A DNA stretch of 64,000 nucleotides from Nostoc sp. C052 (GCF_013393905.1 NZ_CP040277.1:168630-232629); one strand, 5' to 3'. Counted from the stretch's first letter, positions 33,706 through 42,623 are shown. The notes: generated from the letters alone by a model not told the origin. A program made the numbers and translations.

Positions 33706-34068
33706 ATGAAAATGTTTATTATCCGCACTGCATCTTTCCTAGCACTTCCCGTAGGTATAGCCTTGCTTAATGTATCTTTGGGTTCCACCGCCTATGGACA
33801 GCAAAATGCATCTAACAAACAAGTCTGTGAATCAATTCCTCCAGCCAGACCAACTGGTGGAGCTACTTTGCAAAGAATGCAAGCCCTGCAAGAGTGTTAT
33901 AAAAACCTTCCGCAAAGCCCAATACAATCCAGCGTCAGAGAAGACAGCGCACAATCCAACACAGGAGGCTGTCAAATACCCCCAGCCAGACCAACTGGGG
34001 GGGCGACTATGCTAAGACTCGAAGCCATGCAACAATGCCGTACAGGAGTCAAGGTAATTCGTAATTGA
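33706..34068 (+). CDS. Small secreted protein with duplicated PPARPTGGAT motif
   Basis: Protein of 120 residues. A signal peptide (about 1-31, cleavage near AYGQQ) is followed by two copies of a 23-24-residue unit: C-(x)-IPPARPTGGAT-(x2)-R-(x2)-A-(L/M)-Q-(x)-C. Each unit starts and ends with Cys, so two disulphides or two Cys metal sites are possible. A Ser/Gln-rich linker joins them. No known family is recognised. It has its own MerR-type promoter, so it is expected to be induced by metal and to act in the periplasm. Confidence 0.75.
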   Translation: MKMFIIRTASFLALPVGIALLNVSLGSTAYGQQNASNKQVCESIPPARPTGGATLQRMQALQECYKNLPQSPIQSSVREDSAQSNTGGCQIPPARPTGGATMLRLEAMQQCRTGVKVIRN

Positions 34069-34106
34069 TAATGACTCTCTCTACGAAGATTATTGCCCAT
34101 ATTTAC

Positions 34107-34138
34107 TTGACTCTACAGCTGACTTGAGGGTTTAACAT
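34107..34138 (+). promoter_or_regulatory. MerR-type promoter (20-bp spacer) for the lipoprotein at 34204
   Basis: TTGACT-N20-TAACAT, 65 bp before the start codon. It has the same CTCTACAGCTGACT core as the neighbouring elements. Confidence 0.75.
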
Positions 34139-34203
34139 GGCTCTAATTTACTTATTTAAGTATTCTCAAACTGATCGTTACCGTCTGTGAGGAAATAAAT
34201 AGC

Positions 34204-34695
34204 ATGAAATCTTTCAAGTGGCTCTTAATCGTTCTAGGAAGCACGGGAGTAATTTCTTTAGGGGCCTGTAGTAATGGACAACAGGTAAATAATTCAGGTA
34301 ATAATCCGGCTGTCTCTTCCTCAAAAACCACGACAGGCGGCCAGGTGATTGAACCTACTACCCAAACGGGAGAAGCTCGCATGACTCTAAATACGGAAGC
34401 GACACCCCTCAAAACTGGAAAAAGTACTCTAATGCTGAATGTTACAGATGCCAAGACTGGTAAGCCTTTAGCTGTCAAAAATGTAGCGGTTGAAATGGTT
34501 ATGTCTGAGCAAGAAATGAAGGCAATGGGGATGCAAGGAGTAGGAACTGCAAAAACACAAGTCAAGTCAGCATCTTCACCCGGTATGTTTGAAATTCAAA
34601 GCAGTCTACCTTATGGTGGTAACTGGCAACTAAAGGTAAACCTTAAAGATATCCAGCCGACTGCCAGCGCTGTCTTTAATGTACCCGTTAAGTAG
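34204..34695 (+). CDS. YtkA/FixH-like lipoprotein
   Basis: Lipoprotein of 163 residues with lipobox SLGAC (Cys at about 23). After a polar linker comes one beta-sandwich domain: KSTLMLNVTDAKTGKPL, then a Met-rich VEMVMSEQEMKAMGMQG, then GMFEIQSSLPYGGNWQLKV. The pattern 'P..G…W.(L/V)' and the Met-rich loop match YtkA-like domains, and also the C-terminal domain of the HlyD protein at 35470. Likely a periplasmic metal-binding helper of the RND pump. It has its own MerR-type promoter. Confidence 0.8.
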   Translation: MKSFKWLLIVLGSTGVISLGACSNGQQVNNSGNNPAVSSSKTTTGGQVIEPTTQTGEARMTLNTEATPLKTGKSTLMLNVTDAKTGKPLAVKNVAVEMVMSEQEMKAMGMQGVGTAKTQVKSASSPGMFEIQSSLPYGGNWQLKVNLKDIQPTASAVFNVPVK

Positions 34696-34912
34696 TTGAG
34701 CTAAAGTTTCTAAAAGTCCATATTTGTAGAAACTATTAGGTATAAGTTTTTGACTCTTCTATCGCCCTACTAAAATTCCGTCTCGATAGGTTCAAGGCAC
34801 ATTTATAAGTAAAATCTGGCTTTAAGCCTACTATCGTAGTTAACACGTATAACAATTCGTCAGCAGTACAAAATTTTGTTAGATAACTTTACATAAATTC
34901 TGACTCTGGGGC

Positions 34913-34944
34913 TTGACTCTACAGTTGACTATAGACTCTAAGGT
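34913..34944 (+). promoter_or_regulatory. MerR-type promoter (20-bp spacer) for merR-RND operon
   Basis: TTGACT-N20-TAAGGT, 33 bp before the start codon of the MerR gene at 34978, with the spacer core CTCTACAGTTGACT. The position fits autoregulation of the MerR gene together with the downstream RND genes. Confidence 0.75.
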
Positions 34945-34977
34945 TGGAGCAATACATAGTGGTAGAAATAAAAAACT

Positions 34978-35469
34978 ATGGTTGCTGTAGTGGAACAAGC
35001 TTGTTGTGAAGCATTATCCCCAAAAAAACTGCTGAAAATTGGTGAGCTAGCAAAGCAAACCGATGTTGCAGTGGGAACAATTCGGTATTACGAAAGCTTA
35101 GGATTGCTAACACCAGTTGAAAGAAGTGAAAATGGCTACCGTTATTACGATGGCGAAGCAATCAAGCGACTGCAATTCATCAAAAAAGCTCAATCTTTAC
35201 AGTTTTCCCTCAGTGAAATTCAACAAATAGTTGGTGTTCGCTCTCACGGTAGCCCTGCTTGCCCACTGGTTAGAGGCTTACTGAAAAAGAAAATAGCTGA
35301 TCTTGAGGAGCAGATTTATCGCATGAAGGCGCTGAAGGATGAGCTAGAAGCATATCAAGAAAGCTGGTTAAGCCGACCCTTGGACGACCCATGCAGCAAA
35401 GAGCTTTGTAGCATGATTGAGGAAGTTGCTTGTCGGGATATACCTGTTCATAACCTGCGAGGAGAGTAA
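34978..35469 (+). CDS. MerR-family metal-responsive regulator (copy 2)
   Basis: MerR regulator of 163 residues. After an N-terminal tail with a Cys pair (EQACCEALSP) comes the HTH LLKIGELAKQTDVAVGTIRYYE, quoted in part as KIGELAKQTDVAVGTIRYYE, then the dimer helix. The metal loop has HGSPACPLVRG, and the C-terminus has DDPCSKELCSMIEEVAC. This Cys-rich pattern is closest to ZntR/CadR/PbrR-type sensors of divalent metals. Its stop codon abuts the ATG of the HlyD gene, so it is the first gene of the RND operon. It has its own 20-bp-spacer promoter and is the best candidate master of the six similar promoters. Confidence 0.88.
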   Translation: MVAVVEQACCEALSPKKLLKIGELAKQTDVAVGTIRYYESLGLLTPVERSENGYRYYDGEAIKRLQFIKKAQSLQFSLSEIQQIVGVRSHGSPACPLVRGLLKKKIADLEEQIYRMKALKDELEAYQESWLSRPLDDPCSKELCSMIEEVACRDIPVHNLRGE

Positions 35470-37257
35470 ATGTCTGGAATTACTGGCGAGGATAAAAACT
35501 CTCGCATCAAAGCAGAAAACGAACAAACTCCTCTTTCTGACCTTTCCCCCGTTGAGGCAGAAACACCCGATCAAGTCAGTAATCATGACAATGCTAACTT
35601 GCTTGAAATTAAGCCGATCAAAAAGTCGGTTTTATCCGTCAAAACGGGTATTATACTTGCAGTTTTTGTAGCACTAATCGGTACCATCTCAATATTAACC
35701 AAGCAGTTCAAACCTTCTTCTTCTATGGCTGGGATGGAAGATATGAAAGGGATGTCGATGGAAGACATGATGCGGGTAGACGGCTCTTCTAATCCCACCC
35801 CGGTCAAGGTCGAGTCCATCCAGCCTGGTTTGATGGAGGCAAGTGTGCGTTATACTGGGACAGTGCGTCCTTACCTGGAAGTGACTGTATATCCACGAGT
35901 GGGTGGGCAGTTGACTGAATACTCTGCCTACCCAGGAAGTAAGGTAAAAGCAGGACAAGTGCTGGCCCGACTAACTGCGACGGAACTTTCTGATGAGGTA
36001 GAGGAAGCAACAACGGAAATGCAGGCTGCCAAAGCTGACGAACAAGCTAGCAGAAAAGAACTAGATGAGCAACGTCAAGAAATACAGCGAATGGCAGCCG
36101 AGTCTACTTATTTGGAGACAAGAGTAGAGCGAACCGAGCAGGTTTTATTAAATTCCGGGGCGATCGCCCGCAATGATTTTGATAGACAAAAAAGTGAGGC
36201 AACATCAGCCAAGGCGGGTTTAGGTGCTGCAAAAGTTAAATTAGAACGGATGCAAGCCCAGATAGTTAAAGCCCAAGCTCAGGTAGCACAGGCTAAAGTA
36301 AAAATTCAGCGTCTCAAAGTCATTGAGAGTTACAAAGTTATTACATCCCCAATTACAGGCATTGTGCAGGAACGGATGGCAGATCCTGGTGTAGTGGTAC
36401 AACCTGGTATCGGGATTCTCAAAATTGGAGAATATAGCAAAGTTCGCCTTCAAGCAAATGTTGCCCAGCAAAATTTAACAGGTGTAGAAATTGGTTCGCC
36501 AATTGTGGCGCGGATAATTGGCAACGCCACTAAAACCATCAAAGGTAGGGTGACAAGCATTTTTCCCAAAGCTGGGGAGGACACTCGTACAGTTACAGTT
36601 GAGGCAGTCGTAGACAATCTTGGTGGGCAGATTTTGGCAGGACAGGCTGTGGAGATGCAAATTATTACAGCCCATAAGCCAAACGCTCTGTCGGTTGACC
36701 AAGCAGCACTGACTGAATCTGAAGGTAAGCAAGCTGTATGGGTCTTAGCAGATAAATCAGCTAAACGTAAATTTGTCACTACAGGTTTAACAAACGGCGA
36801 TCGCGTAGAGGTAACTAGCGGTTTGCAACCCGGCGATTTGGTTATTACTTCCGGACAGGAAAGACTAATTGAAAATGCATCGGTGGCAGGTGTTAATGAT
36901 TCTGGTCAACCAGTTGCTTCCTTAAGTAGCACTAGTAGCACTGTACAGGGCAACACCCAAATAAAGTTAGTCAGCCCGCAAGGTAAAGCGGTATCTGGTG
37001 ATAATCAACTGGTTCTAGAAGTCCAAGATTCTAAGACCAAGAAGCCTGTACAAGTTGAGGGTTTAGAAGTTAGTGTCGCCATGCCAATGAAGAATTCCTC
37101 TCCCATGTCTACTGATGTGGAAGTAAAACCTGATACTAAATCAGGTCGTTTTAAAGTCAATACCTATTTGGGTATGAGTGGAAAGTGGGAAGTAACTGCC
37201 AAAGTCAAAGACAAATCACGAATTGGCAACAGTTCTTTTACGTTAGATAATCGCTAG
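35470..37257 (+). CDS. RND membrane fusion protein with C-terminal YtkA-like domain
   Basis: Protein of 595 residues. It has a cytosolic N-terminal tail, a membrane helix (TGIILAVFVALIGTISIL, about 59-76), a Met-rich segment (MAGMEDMKGMSMEDMMR) and the HlyD/CusB core. The core has the lipoyl half GQLTEYSAYPGSKVKAGQVL, a coiled coil (about 175-280) and the second lipoyl half with ITSPITGIVQERMADPG. The last about 105 residues are an extra YtkA/FixH-like domain (VSPQGKAVSGDNQLVLEVQD, then GMSGKWEVTAKV), similar to the free lipoprotein at 34204. The Met-rich segment points to Cu(I)/Ag(I)-type ligands. It couples the RND pump at 37275 to an outer-membrane channel not encoded here. Confidence 0.88.
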   Translation: MSGITGEDKNSRIKAENEQTPLSDLSPVEAETPDQVSNHDNANLLEIKPIKKSVLSVKTGIILAVFVALIGTISILTKQFKPSSSMAGMEDMKGMSMEDMMRVDGSSNPTPVKVESIQPGLMEASVRYTGTVRPYLEVTVYPRVGGQLTEYSAYPGSKVKAGQVLARLTATELSDEVEEATTEMQAAKADEQASRKELDEQRQEIQRMAAESTYLETRVERTEQVLLNSGAIARNDFDRQKSEATSAKAGLGAAKVKLERMQAQIVKAQAQVAQAKVKIQRLKVIESYKVITSPITGIVQERMADPGVVVQPGIGILKIGEYSKVRLQANVAQQNLTGVEIGSPIVARIIGNATKTIKGRVTSIFPKAGEDTRTVTVEAVVDNLGGQILAGQAVEMQIITAHKPNALSVDQAALTESEGKQAVWVLADKSAKRKFVTTGLTNGDRVEVTSGLQPGDLVITSGQERLIENASVAGVNDSGQPVASLSSTSSTVQGNTQIKLVSPQGKAVSGDNQLVLEVQDSKTKKPVQVEGLEVSVAMPMKNSSPMSTDVEVKPDTKSGRFKVNTYLGMSGKWEVTAKVKDKSRIGNSSFTLDNR

Positions 37258-37274
37258 GTTCAGGAGCTTTCCAG

Positions 37275-40200
37275 ATGAAAATCGGTTCAATTCCGCGCTG
37301 GTCGATCCAGAACCCAGTGATTTTGTTAGCCTTATATGTCGGTATTCTTGCCTTAGCTGTCTTAGCACTGTTCCAACTACCAGTGCGGATGATGCCTTAT
37401 CTCCAAAGTCCTCTAGTAGCTATTGTGACGATGGCTCCTAGTTCACCTCCCCAAGAAGTGGAGACTTACATCAGCAAACCAATTGAACAGCGGATGACGG
37501 TGCTAGACGGTGTGCGCTTTGTCCGCTCTAGTTCCCAGCAGGATATGTCACTGGTGACAGTGCAGTTTGCTTGGGGTCAAGATATGCAGCGATCGCTTGG
37601 GGCCGTACAAAGTGTGATGAAATCGGCGGAAGGAGATATACCTATTGATGGCTTTGATACACGCTCTTATTGGGTTCTGCCCATTGATCCTCTTAACCGT
37701 CCAGTTCTGACTTTAGCTTTGCGGGGGGAAAGCTGGGATTCAGTACGTCTACGGGATTTTGCGGACAATATCTTAGTTGATCGGCTTAAACAAGTACCTG
37801 ATGTTCAGGCTGTATCTATTTTTGGTGGATACCGACGACAACTGCAAATAATCGTAGACCGAGAAAAGTTAGCAGCCTACGGTCTTTCAATTGTGCAGGT
37901 GCGGGATGCAATCGACCGTAACAATGTTTCCAAGGGTGCTGGAGTATTAACCAAAGGCGATCGCGAAATTTTGGTACGTAGCGATGAACGCGCTTTGGGT
38001 AGTCAGACTGTCCTAGATTATCCTATTTTCAATCAAGGCGATCGCATTGTTTATGTCCGAGATGTAGCTACAGTCAAAGATACCTATGAAGAACGGCGTA
38101 GTGGCTATCGCTACAACGGTGAAGCAGCATTAGGAATCAATATTATCCAAAAGCCGGATGCTAGTTCTCCCCAAGTGATTGAGCGCATCCGTATCGAACT
38201 CAAGCGTATCCAAACTCAGTATCCTGGCGTTGAATTTAAAGAAGCCTACGACAACTCCCATTTGGTGGAGATCATCAAAGAAGGCACGATTGCAGAGCTA
38301 CTCATCAGTGTAGCTCTGGCAGGGCTGGTGATTCTGGTTTTTCTAGAAGATTTTCGGGCAACGGCAATGGTACTCATCTCCATTCCCACCTCATTGGCAA
38401 TGTCGATTCTGCCGTTTGTGCCGATGGGAATGTCCTTGAATTCTTCGACTCTGATTGGCGTACTGTTAGCGATTGGGCGGCTAGTAGATGACTCGATTGT
38501 GGTGATTGAATCAGTCGAGCGCAAGCTGAAACAGGGTAGAAAGCCTTTCCACGCAGCGATTGAAGGAACACAGGAAGTATTTTTGGCGATCGCCGCAGCT
38601 ACTGCGGTGATGGTTGCGGCATTGGCTCCGATGACTTTTGCTGGCGGACTAACAGGAATAATGTTTGTCGGTATTGTCTGGCCAATTATCTATGCTCTGT
38701 TAGCTTCCTTGATTGTGTCGCTGACTTTGACACCCCTGATGGCAGCCTACTTCTTAAAACCTCACTCCGAGCATAATGAACACAAGCAAACCTTGCTCCC
38801 AAGGCTCCTTACTCCATTTCGTAAGGGTTTTGAGTGGTTGGAAAGAAGCTATGCATCTCTGCTGGATTTAGCATTAAAAAATCGGGGGCTGGTTTTAGCT
38901 GTGGCGATCGCTTTCATCTACTTGGGCTACAGTTTGTACCCTTTTGTAGGTCAAGAGATGATGCCTTTGGCGGACTCTGGTCAATTTATGGTGACTGTGG
39001 AAGCTCTTGCTGGGACATCTTTCGCCAAGACTGATGCGATCGCCCAAAACTTTGAGCAGATTCTCCAAAAGCAGCCGGAAGTAGAGAAAGTCTCTTCAGA
39101 AGTAGGGTTTGAACTAACCAATAACAGCACTTATTTCAGTGGTTATAGCATGGGTGGGGTAAACAGCGCGTCAATGATTGTTAGTCTCAAAGACAGAGGC
39201 GAAAGAACCCGCGATATCTGGCAAGTGATTGATGCTGTGGAAGTTCTTGCTCGTCGTACCATTCCTGGTATCCGGCGAATTGCCATGCAACCAATGGGGG
39301 TAGATGTCATGGCTACCTCCGCGGCCCCCGTGCAACTGGCAATCTATGGAGAGGACTTGGATATTTTACACCGCCTCGCCGACCAAGTTTTAAGCATTGC
39401 CGAGAAAACTCCTGGATTGAAAATGGCTCACACTAGCTCGACAATGACTCAACCTGAATATCAACTAAAAGTTGATCGCCGTCGCGCGATGGAACTGGGA
39501 CTTAATGTTGCAGAAGTGACTGAACAGGCTCGTTACGCCTTGCAGGGGGGATATACTCAACAGTACTATAATTTACCTAATCGTAGACTGAACTCCATCT
39601 TAGTGCGCTACGGACAGAAAGACCGAGGAAACGCTGAAGACTTAGCTGCAACTTACCTCACAACAAAAGACGGAAAACAAGTGCCTCTCAATACAGTTGT
39701 TACTCTTGAGAGTCGCAAGGGGCCTAGCCTAATTGAACATGTCAATGGTCGTCGGGTAGTCTACGTCAATGGATTTTATCGTAAGCACGCTCCAGCCTCG
39801 ATGGATCTATCAATGGCAGTGGCAATGCAAGCTGGTGCTGAACTTAATTTTCCCCCTGGATACGGCCTGGACTCAATGGGTGATATGACTGACATGATGA
39901 TTGAGTTCGCTCGGTTGCTTAGAGGGCTTGTGCTTTCCCTAGTACTGATTTATCTCATCTTAGTAGTTCAGTTTGGCTCATTCATCCAGCCCCTTAATAT
40001 GATGCTGTCAATTCCCTTAGAACTAGCGGGGGTATTTGGAGCTTTATTGTTAGCTGGGCAGACATTTTCGACAGTTTCTATTTTAGGGATTATCATTCTG
40101 TCAGGAATTGATGTGGCTGGAGCAATCTTGCTGATTGATTTAATTTTGACAAAGCGCAAGCAGAAAATTCCTAGAGATGTCGCTATTCGAGAAGCAGCCC

Positions 40201-40442
40201 CCATCAGACTCAAGCCGATTTTGATGACAGTAATTATTACTTTAGTAGTGATTATTCGACTTGCATTTTTCCCTGATACTGGAATGGATGCATACTCACC
40301 AATCGCTACAGTCATTCTGGGAGGATTAAGCATTTCCACTCTCCTCACTCTCATTGTCATTCCGGTTATGCATTCCGTAGTAGATGATGGAACTCAGTTA
40401 TTTTCCCGTATTTTCAAGAAGCAGTACATAAGGAAACATTAA
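37275..40442 (+). CDS. RND efflux pump inner-membrane transporter
   Basis: AcrB/NolG-type RND protein of 1055 residues with 12 membrane helices in two repeats and two large periplasmic loops. It starts with the family's WSIQNPVILLALYVG, and has the porter pieces FGGYRRQLQIIVDREKLAAY and the membrane-4 motif LLAIGRLVDDSIVVIESVER with the proton-relay Asp pair. Compared with the CzcA-like protein at 55177 it is shorter in the loops and less typical of the HME branch. Yet it is driven by a MerR promoter and partnered by a Met-rich adaptor, so metal export is likely. It starts 17 bp after the adaptor gene. Confidence 0.88.
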   Translation: MKIGSIPRWSIQNPVILLALYVGILALAVLALFQLPVRMMPYLQSPLVAIVTMAPSSPPQEVETYISKPIEQRMTVLDGVRFVRSSSQQDMSLVTVQFAWGQDMQRSLGAVQSVMKSAEGDIPIDGFDTRSYWVLPIDPLNRPVLTLALRGESWDSVRLRDFADNILVDRLKQVPDVQAVSIFGGYRRQLQIIVDREKLAAYGLSIVQVRDAIDRNNVSKGAGVLTKGDREILVRSDERALGSQTVLDYPIFNQGDRIVYVRDVATVKDTYEERRSGYRYNGEAALGINIIQKPDASSPQVIERIRIELKRIQTQYPGVEFKEAYDNSHLVEIIKEGTIAELLISVALAGLVILVFLEDFRATAMVLISIPTSLAMSILPFVPMGMSLNSSTLIGVLLAIGRLVDDSIVVIESVERKLKQGRKPFHAAIEGTQEVFLAIAAATAVMVAALAPMTFAGGLTGIMFVGIVWPIIYALLASLIVSLTLTPLMAAYFLKPHSEHNEHKQTLLPRLLTPFRKGFEWLERSYASLLDLALKNRGLVLAVAIAFIYLGYSLYPFVGQEMMPLADSGQFMVTVEALAGTSFAKTDAIAQNFEQILQKQPEVEKVSSEVGFELTNNSTYFSGYSMGGVNSASMIVSLKDRGERTRDIWQVIDAVEVLARRTIPGIRRIAMQPMGVDVMATSAAPVQLAIYGEDLDILHRLADQVLSIAEKTPGLKMAHTSSTMTQPEYQLKVDRRRAMELGLNVAEVTEQARYALQGGYTQQYYNLPNRRLNSILVRYGQKDRGNAEDLAATYLTTKDGKQVPLNTVVTLESRKGPSLIEHVNGRRVVYVNGFYRKHAPASMDLSMAVAMQAGAELNFPPGYGLDSMGDMTDMMIEFARLLRGLVLSLVLIYLILVVQFGSFIQPLNMMLSIPLELAGVFGALLLAGQTFSTVSILGIIILSGIDVAGAILLIDLILTKRKQKIPRDVAIREAAPIRLKPILMTVIITLVVIIRLAFFPDTGMDAYSPIATVILGGLSISTLLTLIVIPVMHSVVDDGTQLFSRIFKKQYIRKH

Positions 40443-40463
40443 GTAAATTTTTGAATTTATTAC

Positions 40464-40495
40464 TTGACTCTCTACCTAACTGAAGGGTTTAGAAT
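40464..40495 (+). promoter_or_regulatory. MerR-type promoter (20-bp spacer) for the Cys/Met-rich peptide gene
   Basis: TTGACT-N20-TAGAAT, 52 bp before the start codon at 40548. This is the sixth element with an exact 20-bp spacer. It starts 21 bp past the RND stop codon. Confidence 0.7.
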
Positions 40496-40547
40496 GACTT
40501 TAGTTTCAAGAAAATCTACTAGCTTAACAAAATAATGGAGAGTAAAA

Positions 40548-40862
40548 ATGAACATTAATACAGGCGTTAAGATACTATTAAGCGGAGCCGTAGCTAGTTT
40601 TGCATTACTTACGTTAACCACTACTGCTTCGTTTGCAAACACTGTCAAAGAAACTCCGAATACGAATCAATTAGTTAACGCTATAAACAAAGCAAAATTA
40701 ACTCAAATACCAACAAATCAAAGAACAGCACCAACGAATCAAACACCACAGCAGCCAAACCAAACAGGATGTAAGTGTTGCCAAGCAATGATGAATAATA
40801 TGCCGGGAATGATGAATAATATGCCAGGAATGATGAACAACCAAAACATTCCATCAAGATAG
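40548..40862 (+). CDS. Small secreted Cys/Met-rich protein (CKCC plus MMNNMPG repeats)
   Basis: Protein of 104 residues. A signal peptide (about 1-30, cleavage after SFANT) is followed by a Gln/Asn/Thr-rich linker and a metal-binding tail. The tail has GCKCCQAMMNN, then two tandem copies of MMNNMPG coded by an exact 21-bp repeat (40788-40829). Cys and Met clusters in a secreted peptide strongly suggest Cu(I) binding. No family recognised. It is expressed from a MerR-type promoter of its own after the RND operon. Confidence 0.75.
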   Translation: MNINTGVKILLSGAVASFALLTLTTTASFANTVKETPNTNQLVNAINKAKLTQIPTNQRTAPTNQTPQQPNQTGCKCCQAMMNNMPGMMNNMPGMMNNQNIPSR

Positions 40863-41129
40863 AGCTTGATAAATTTCTTGGCGAGAACAAATTTGAACTT
40901 GACATATCAGACAAAATTACGAATGTTTAGAGAAGTCTCGCCAAGAAATGCTAGTGAATTCATGGCTAAGAAAGCCATCTTATGCTTGAACTAAGGAACT
41001 TAAGGTAAACCAGGATAACTATCGAATTCGTTCCTTTTATCCAAAAGCTCAAATCGCGCTTACTTTTGCATTTCATCATAAGTCAACAGCTTTACTACAG
41101 CATAAAACTTACTCAGGAGAAACACAATT
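40863..41129. other. Spacer with a GCCAAGAAAT-type repeat
   Basis: The 267-bp gap holds an inverted repeat TTTCTTGGCGAGA / TCTCGCCAAGAAA (about 40873-40885 and 40935-40947) that can end the preceding transcript. I see no gene. Confidence 0.4.
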
Positions 41130-42170
41130 ATGAGTCAGCCTGACTCAAAAGACCACAACATGATGAAATGGATGGGAATTGCTATGGTGGCTTGCTGCGC
41201 CGTGCCCATAGCATTTTCCCTCTTTTTAGGCGGAGGCTTGGGGGTGTGGTTCGGTCGTTCTATCCAGCCACCTACTAGCAATCAGTCAAGCAACCAGCCA
41301 CTCTCTGCCAACGAATCAACTAATCAATCTCAACCAAAGGCTGTAAATGTTTCCCTAGAGAAAGTGGGCAATTGGCAAGCAAATAATCACGTTCATGGTT
41401 TGACCGTGAATCGAAATAATCCCAATATTATTTATGTTGCAAGTCATAATGGACTCTTGCAACGTTCTGAAACTGGGGAATGGTTTTGGATGGGAAAAGA
41501 GCGAGCTGATTATATGGGCTTTACTGCCGATCCAATTAACAGCGATCGCTTTTATTCCAGTGGACATCCGCACACAGGAGGTAATCTAGGATTCCAGATC
41601 AGTGAGAATCAAGGGCAAGATTGGAAACAGATTTCCATGCCTGGAGTAGATTTTCATGCAATAGCGATCGCACCCAGTAACCCCAACGTTTTTTATGGAT
41701 GGCCCGCTTCTGGAGCGCAAGGGCTGCATACTTCTACTGATGGTGGCAAAACTTGGATTAAACCTCGCATGAATGGATTAGGCGATGCTCCTTTTGACCT
41801 TGCAGTTGACCCGCGAAATCCTGAGCATTTGTTTGCAACTACCCGTTCGGGAATGTATGAAAGCAGCAACAGTGGCAATGACTGGACGTTAGTAGCTAAT
41901 ACACAGGAAGCTCCTGTTGCCAGTCTAGCTCTGCAAAAAGAAGATAACAATCTTATAATGTATGGCTATCGCTTTCTCAAGTCAGCGCCGGGTGTTTATC
42001 GCAGCAGTGATGGTGGTAAAACGTGGGAGAAACTTTGGACGGAAACTAATGGTGTAGTTGTAAAATTTGCGATCGCCCCTAGTAATCCCCAAATATTTTA
42101 TACGGTAAATGATAACAATGCTGTCTTTCAATCCCAAGATAGCGGCAAGACATGGAAAGAACTGAAATAA
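41130..42170 (+). CDS. Membrane-anchored Asp-box (BNR) beta-propeller protein, F510_1955-like
   Basis: Protein of 346 residues with an N-terminal cytosolic stub (MSQPDSKDHNMMKW), a membrane helix containing a CC pair, a Ser/Asn/Gln linker and a beta-propeller. At least five Asp-box hairpins are visible: SENQGQDW, STDGGKTW, SSNSGNDW, SSDGGKTW and SQDSGKTW. The first blade has NHVHGLTVNRNNPNIIYVAS. This matches the F510_1955/sortilin-type repeat proteins often found in copper or mercury resistance regions, whose function is unknown. An enzymatic role is not supported. It reads in the same direction as the RND operon but 267 bp behind it. Confidence 0.75.
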   Translation: MSQPDSKDHNMMKWMGIAMVACCAVPIAFSLFLGGGLGVWFGRSIQPPTSNQSSNQPLSANESTNQSQPKAVNVSLEKVGNWQANNHVHGLTVNRNNPNIIYVASHNGLLQRSETGEWFWMGKERADYMGFTADPINSDRFYSSGHPHTGGNLGFQISENQGQDWKQISMPGVDFHAIAIAPSNPNVFYGWPASGAQGLHTSTDGGKTWIKPRMNGLGDAPFDLAVDPRNPEHLFATTRSGMYESSNSGNDWTLVANTQEAPVASLALQKEDNNLIMYGYRFLKSAPGVYRSSDGGKTWEKLWTETNGVVVKFAIAPSNPQIFYTVNDNNAVFQSQDSGKTWKELK

Positions 42171-42620
42171 ATTTGAAGACTATCTACATAGCTATAATAA
42201 CTTGAAATACTAATCGCTCAAATCTGCAATCAAGGCATTTTGAACGTTAGAGTTATCATTCTTGGCAACTTTTGGTGATCTTGGTTGGGGTAAGGCAGAA
42301 GGCATCAGAACTTATATATCTTCCAAAAGTGAATGCTCCCAAACACGCGCAATTTTGGGTAGACCGAGTACTAGGTACTTGTTTAATATGAATGTTTATG
42401 TCCTTATTCAGACATCCTATAAGTATTATTCTCAAATGAAACACCTAGTCTAATACATCAATTTTTATTGATATATTAGGCTAGGTGTTTGATTAAGTTC
42501 TGTCCTTTTTTGTTCACATCTTTAAAAACTTTATACGAAGAAACTCTCTTTGCTGCTCAAGAACCATAAAGTCTAAGTTTATTTTATTATGGTCAGTAGA
42601 AAATTATATTTTAAAAAATC
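42171..42620. other. Intergenic region before the ars operon
   Basis: The 450-bp spacer contains a long hairpin (42439-42490) and an AT-rich stretch before arsR. A 63-codon frame at 42262-42453 is not credible because it runs into the hairpin. Confidence 0.5.
42439..42490. terminator. Long hairpin (24-bp imperfect stem, TTTT loop)
   Basis: Inverted repeat with outer arms AAACACCTAG / CTAGGTGTTT and inner arms ATCAAT / ATTGAT, with small mismatches between, closing on a 4-base TTTT loop. It is 270 bp past the Asp-box gene and 130 bp before arsR. It may be a bidirectional terminator or a small non-autonomous palindromic element. Confidence 0.6.
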
Positions 42621-42623
42621 TTG

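Noticed and set aside
39968..40360. 130-codon minus-strand frame
   Set aside because: Antisense shadow of the RND pump gene; composition follows the sense codons.
40788..40850. CRISPR-like or minisatellite repeat
   Set aside because: The 21-bp repeats are codons of the Met-rich tail; there are no spacers and no cas genes.
42262..42453. 63-codon plus-strand frame between the Asp-box protein and arsR genes
   Set aside because: No ribosome site, mixed composition, and it runs into the long hairpin.
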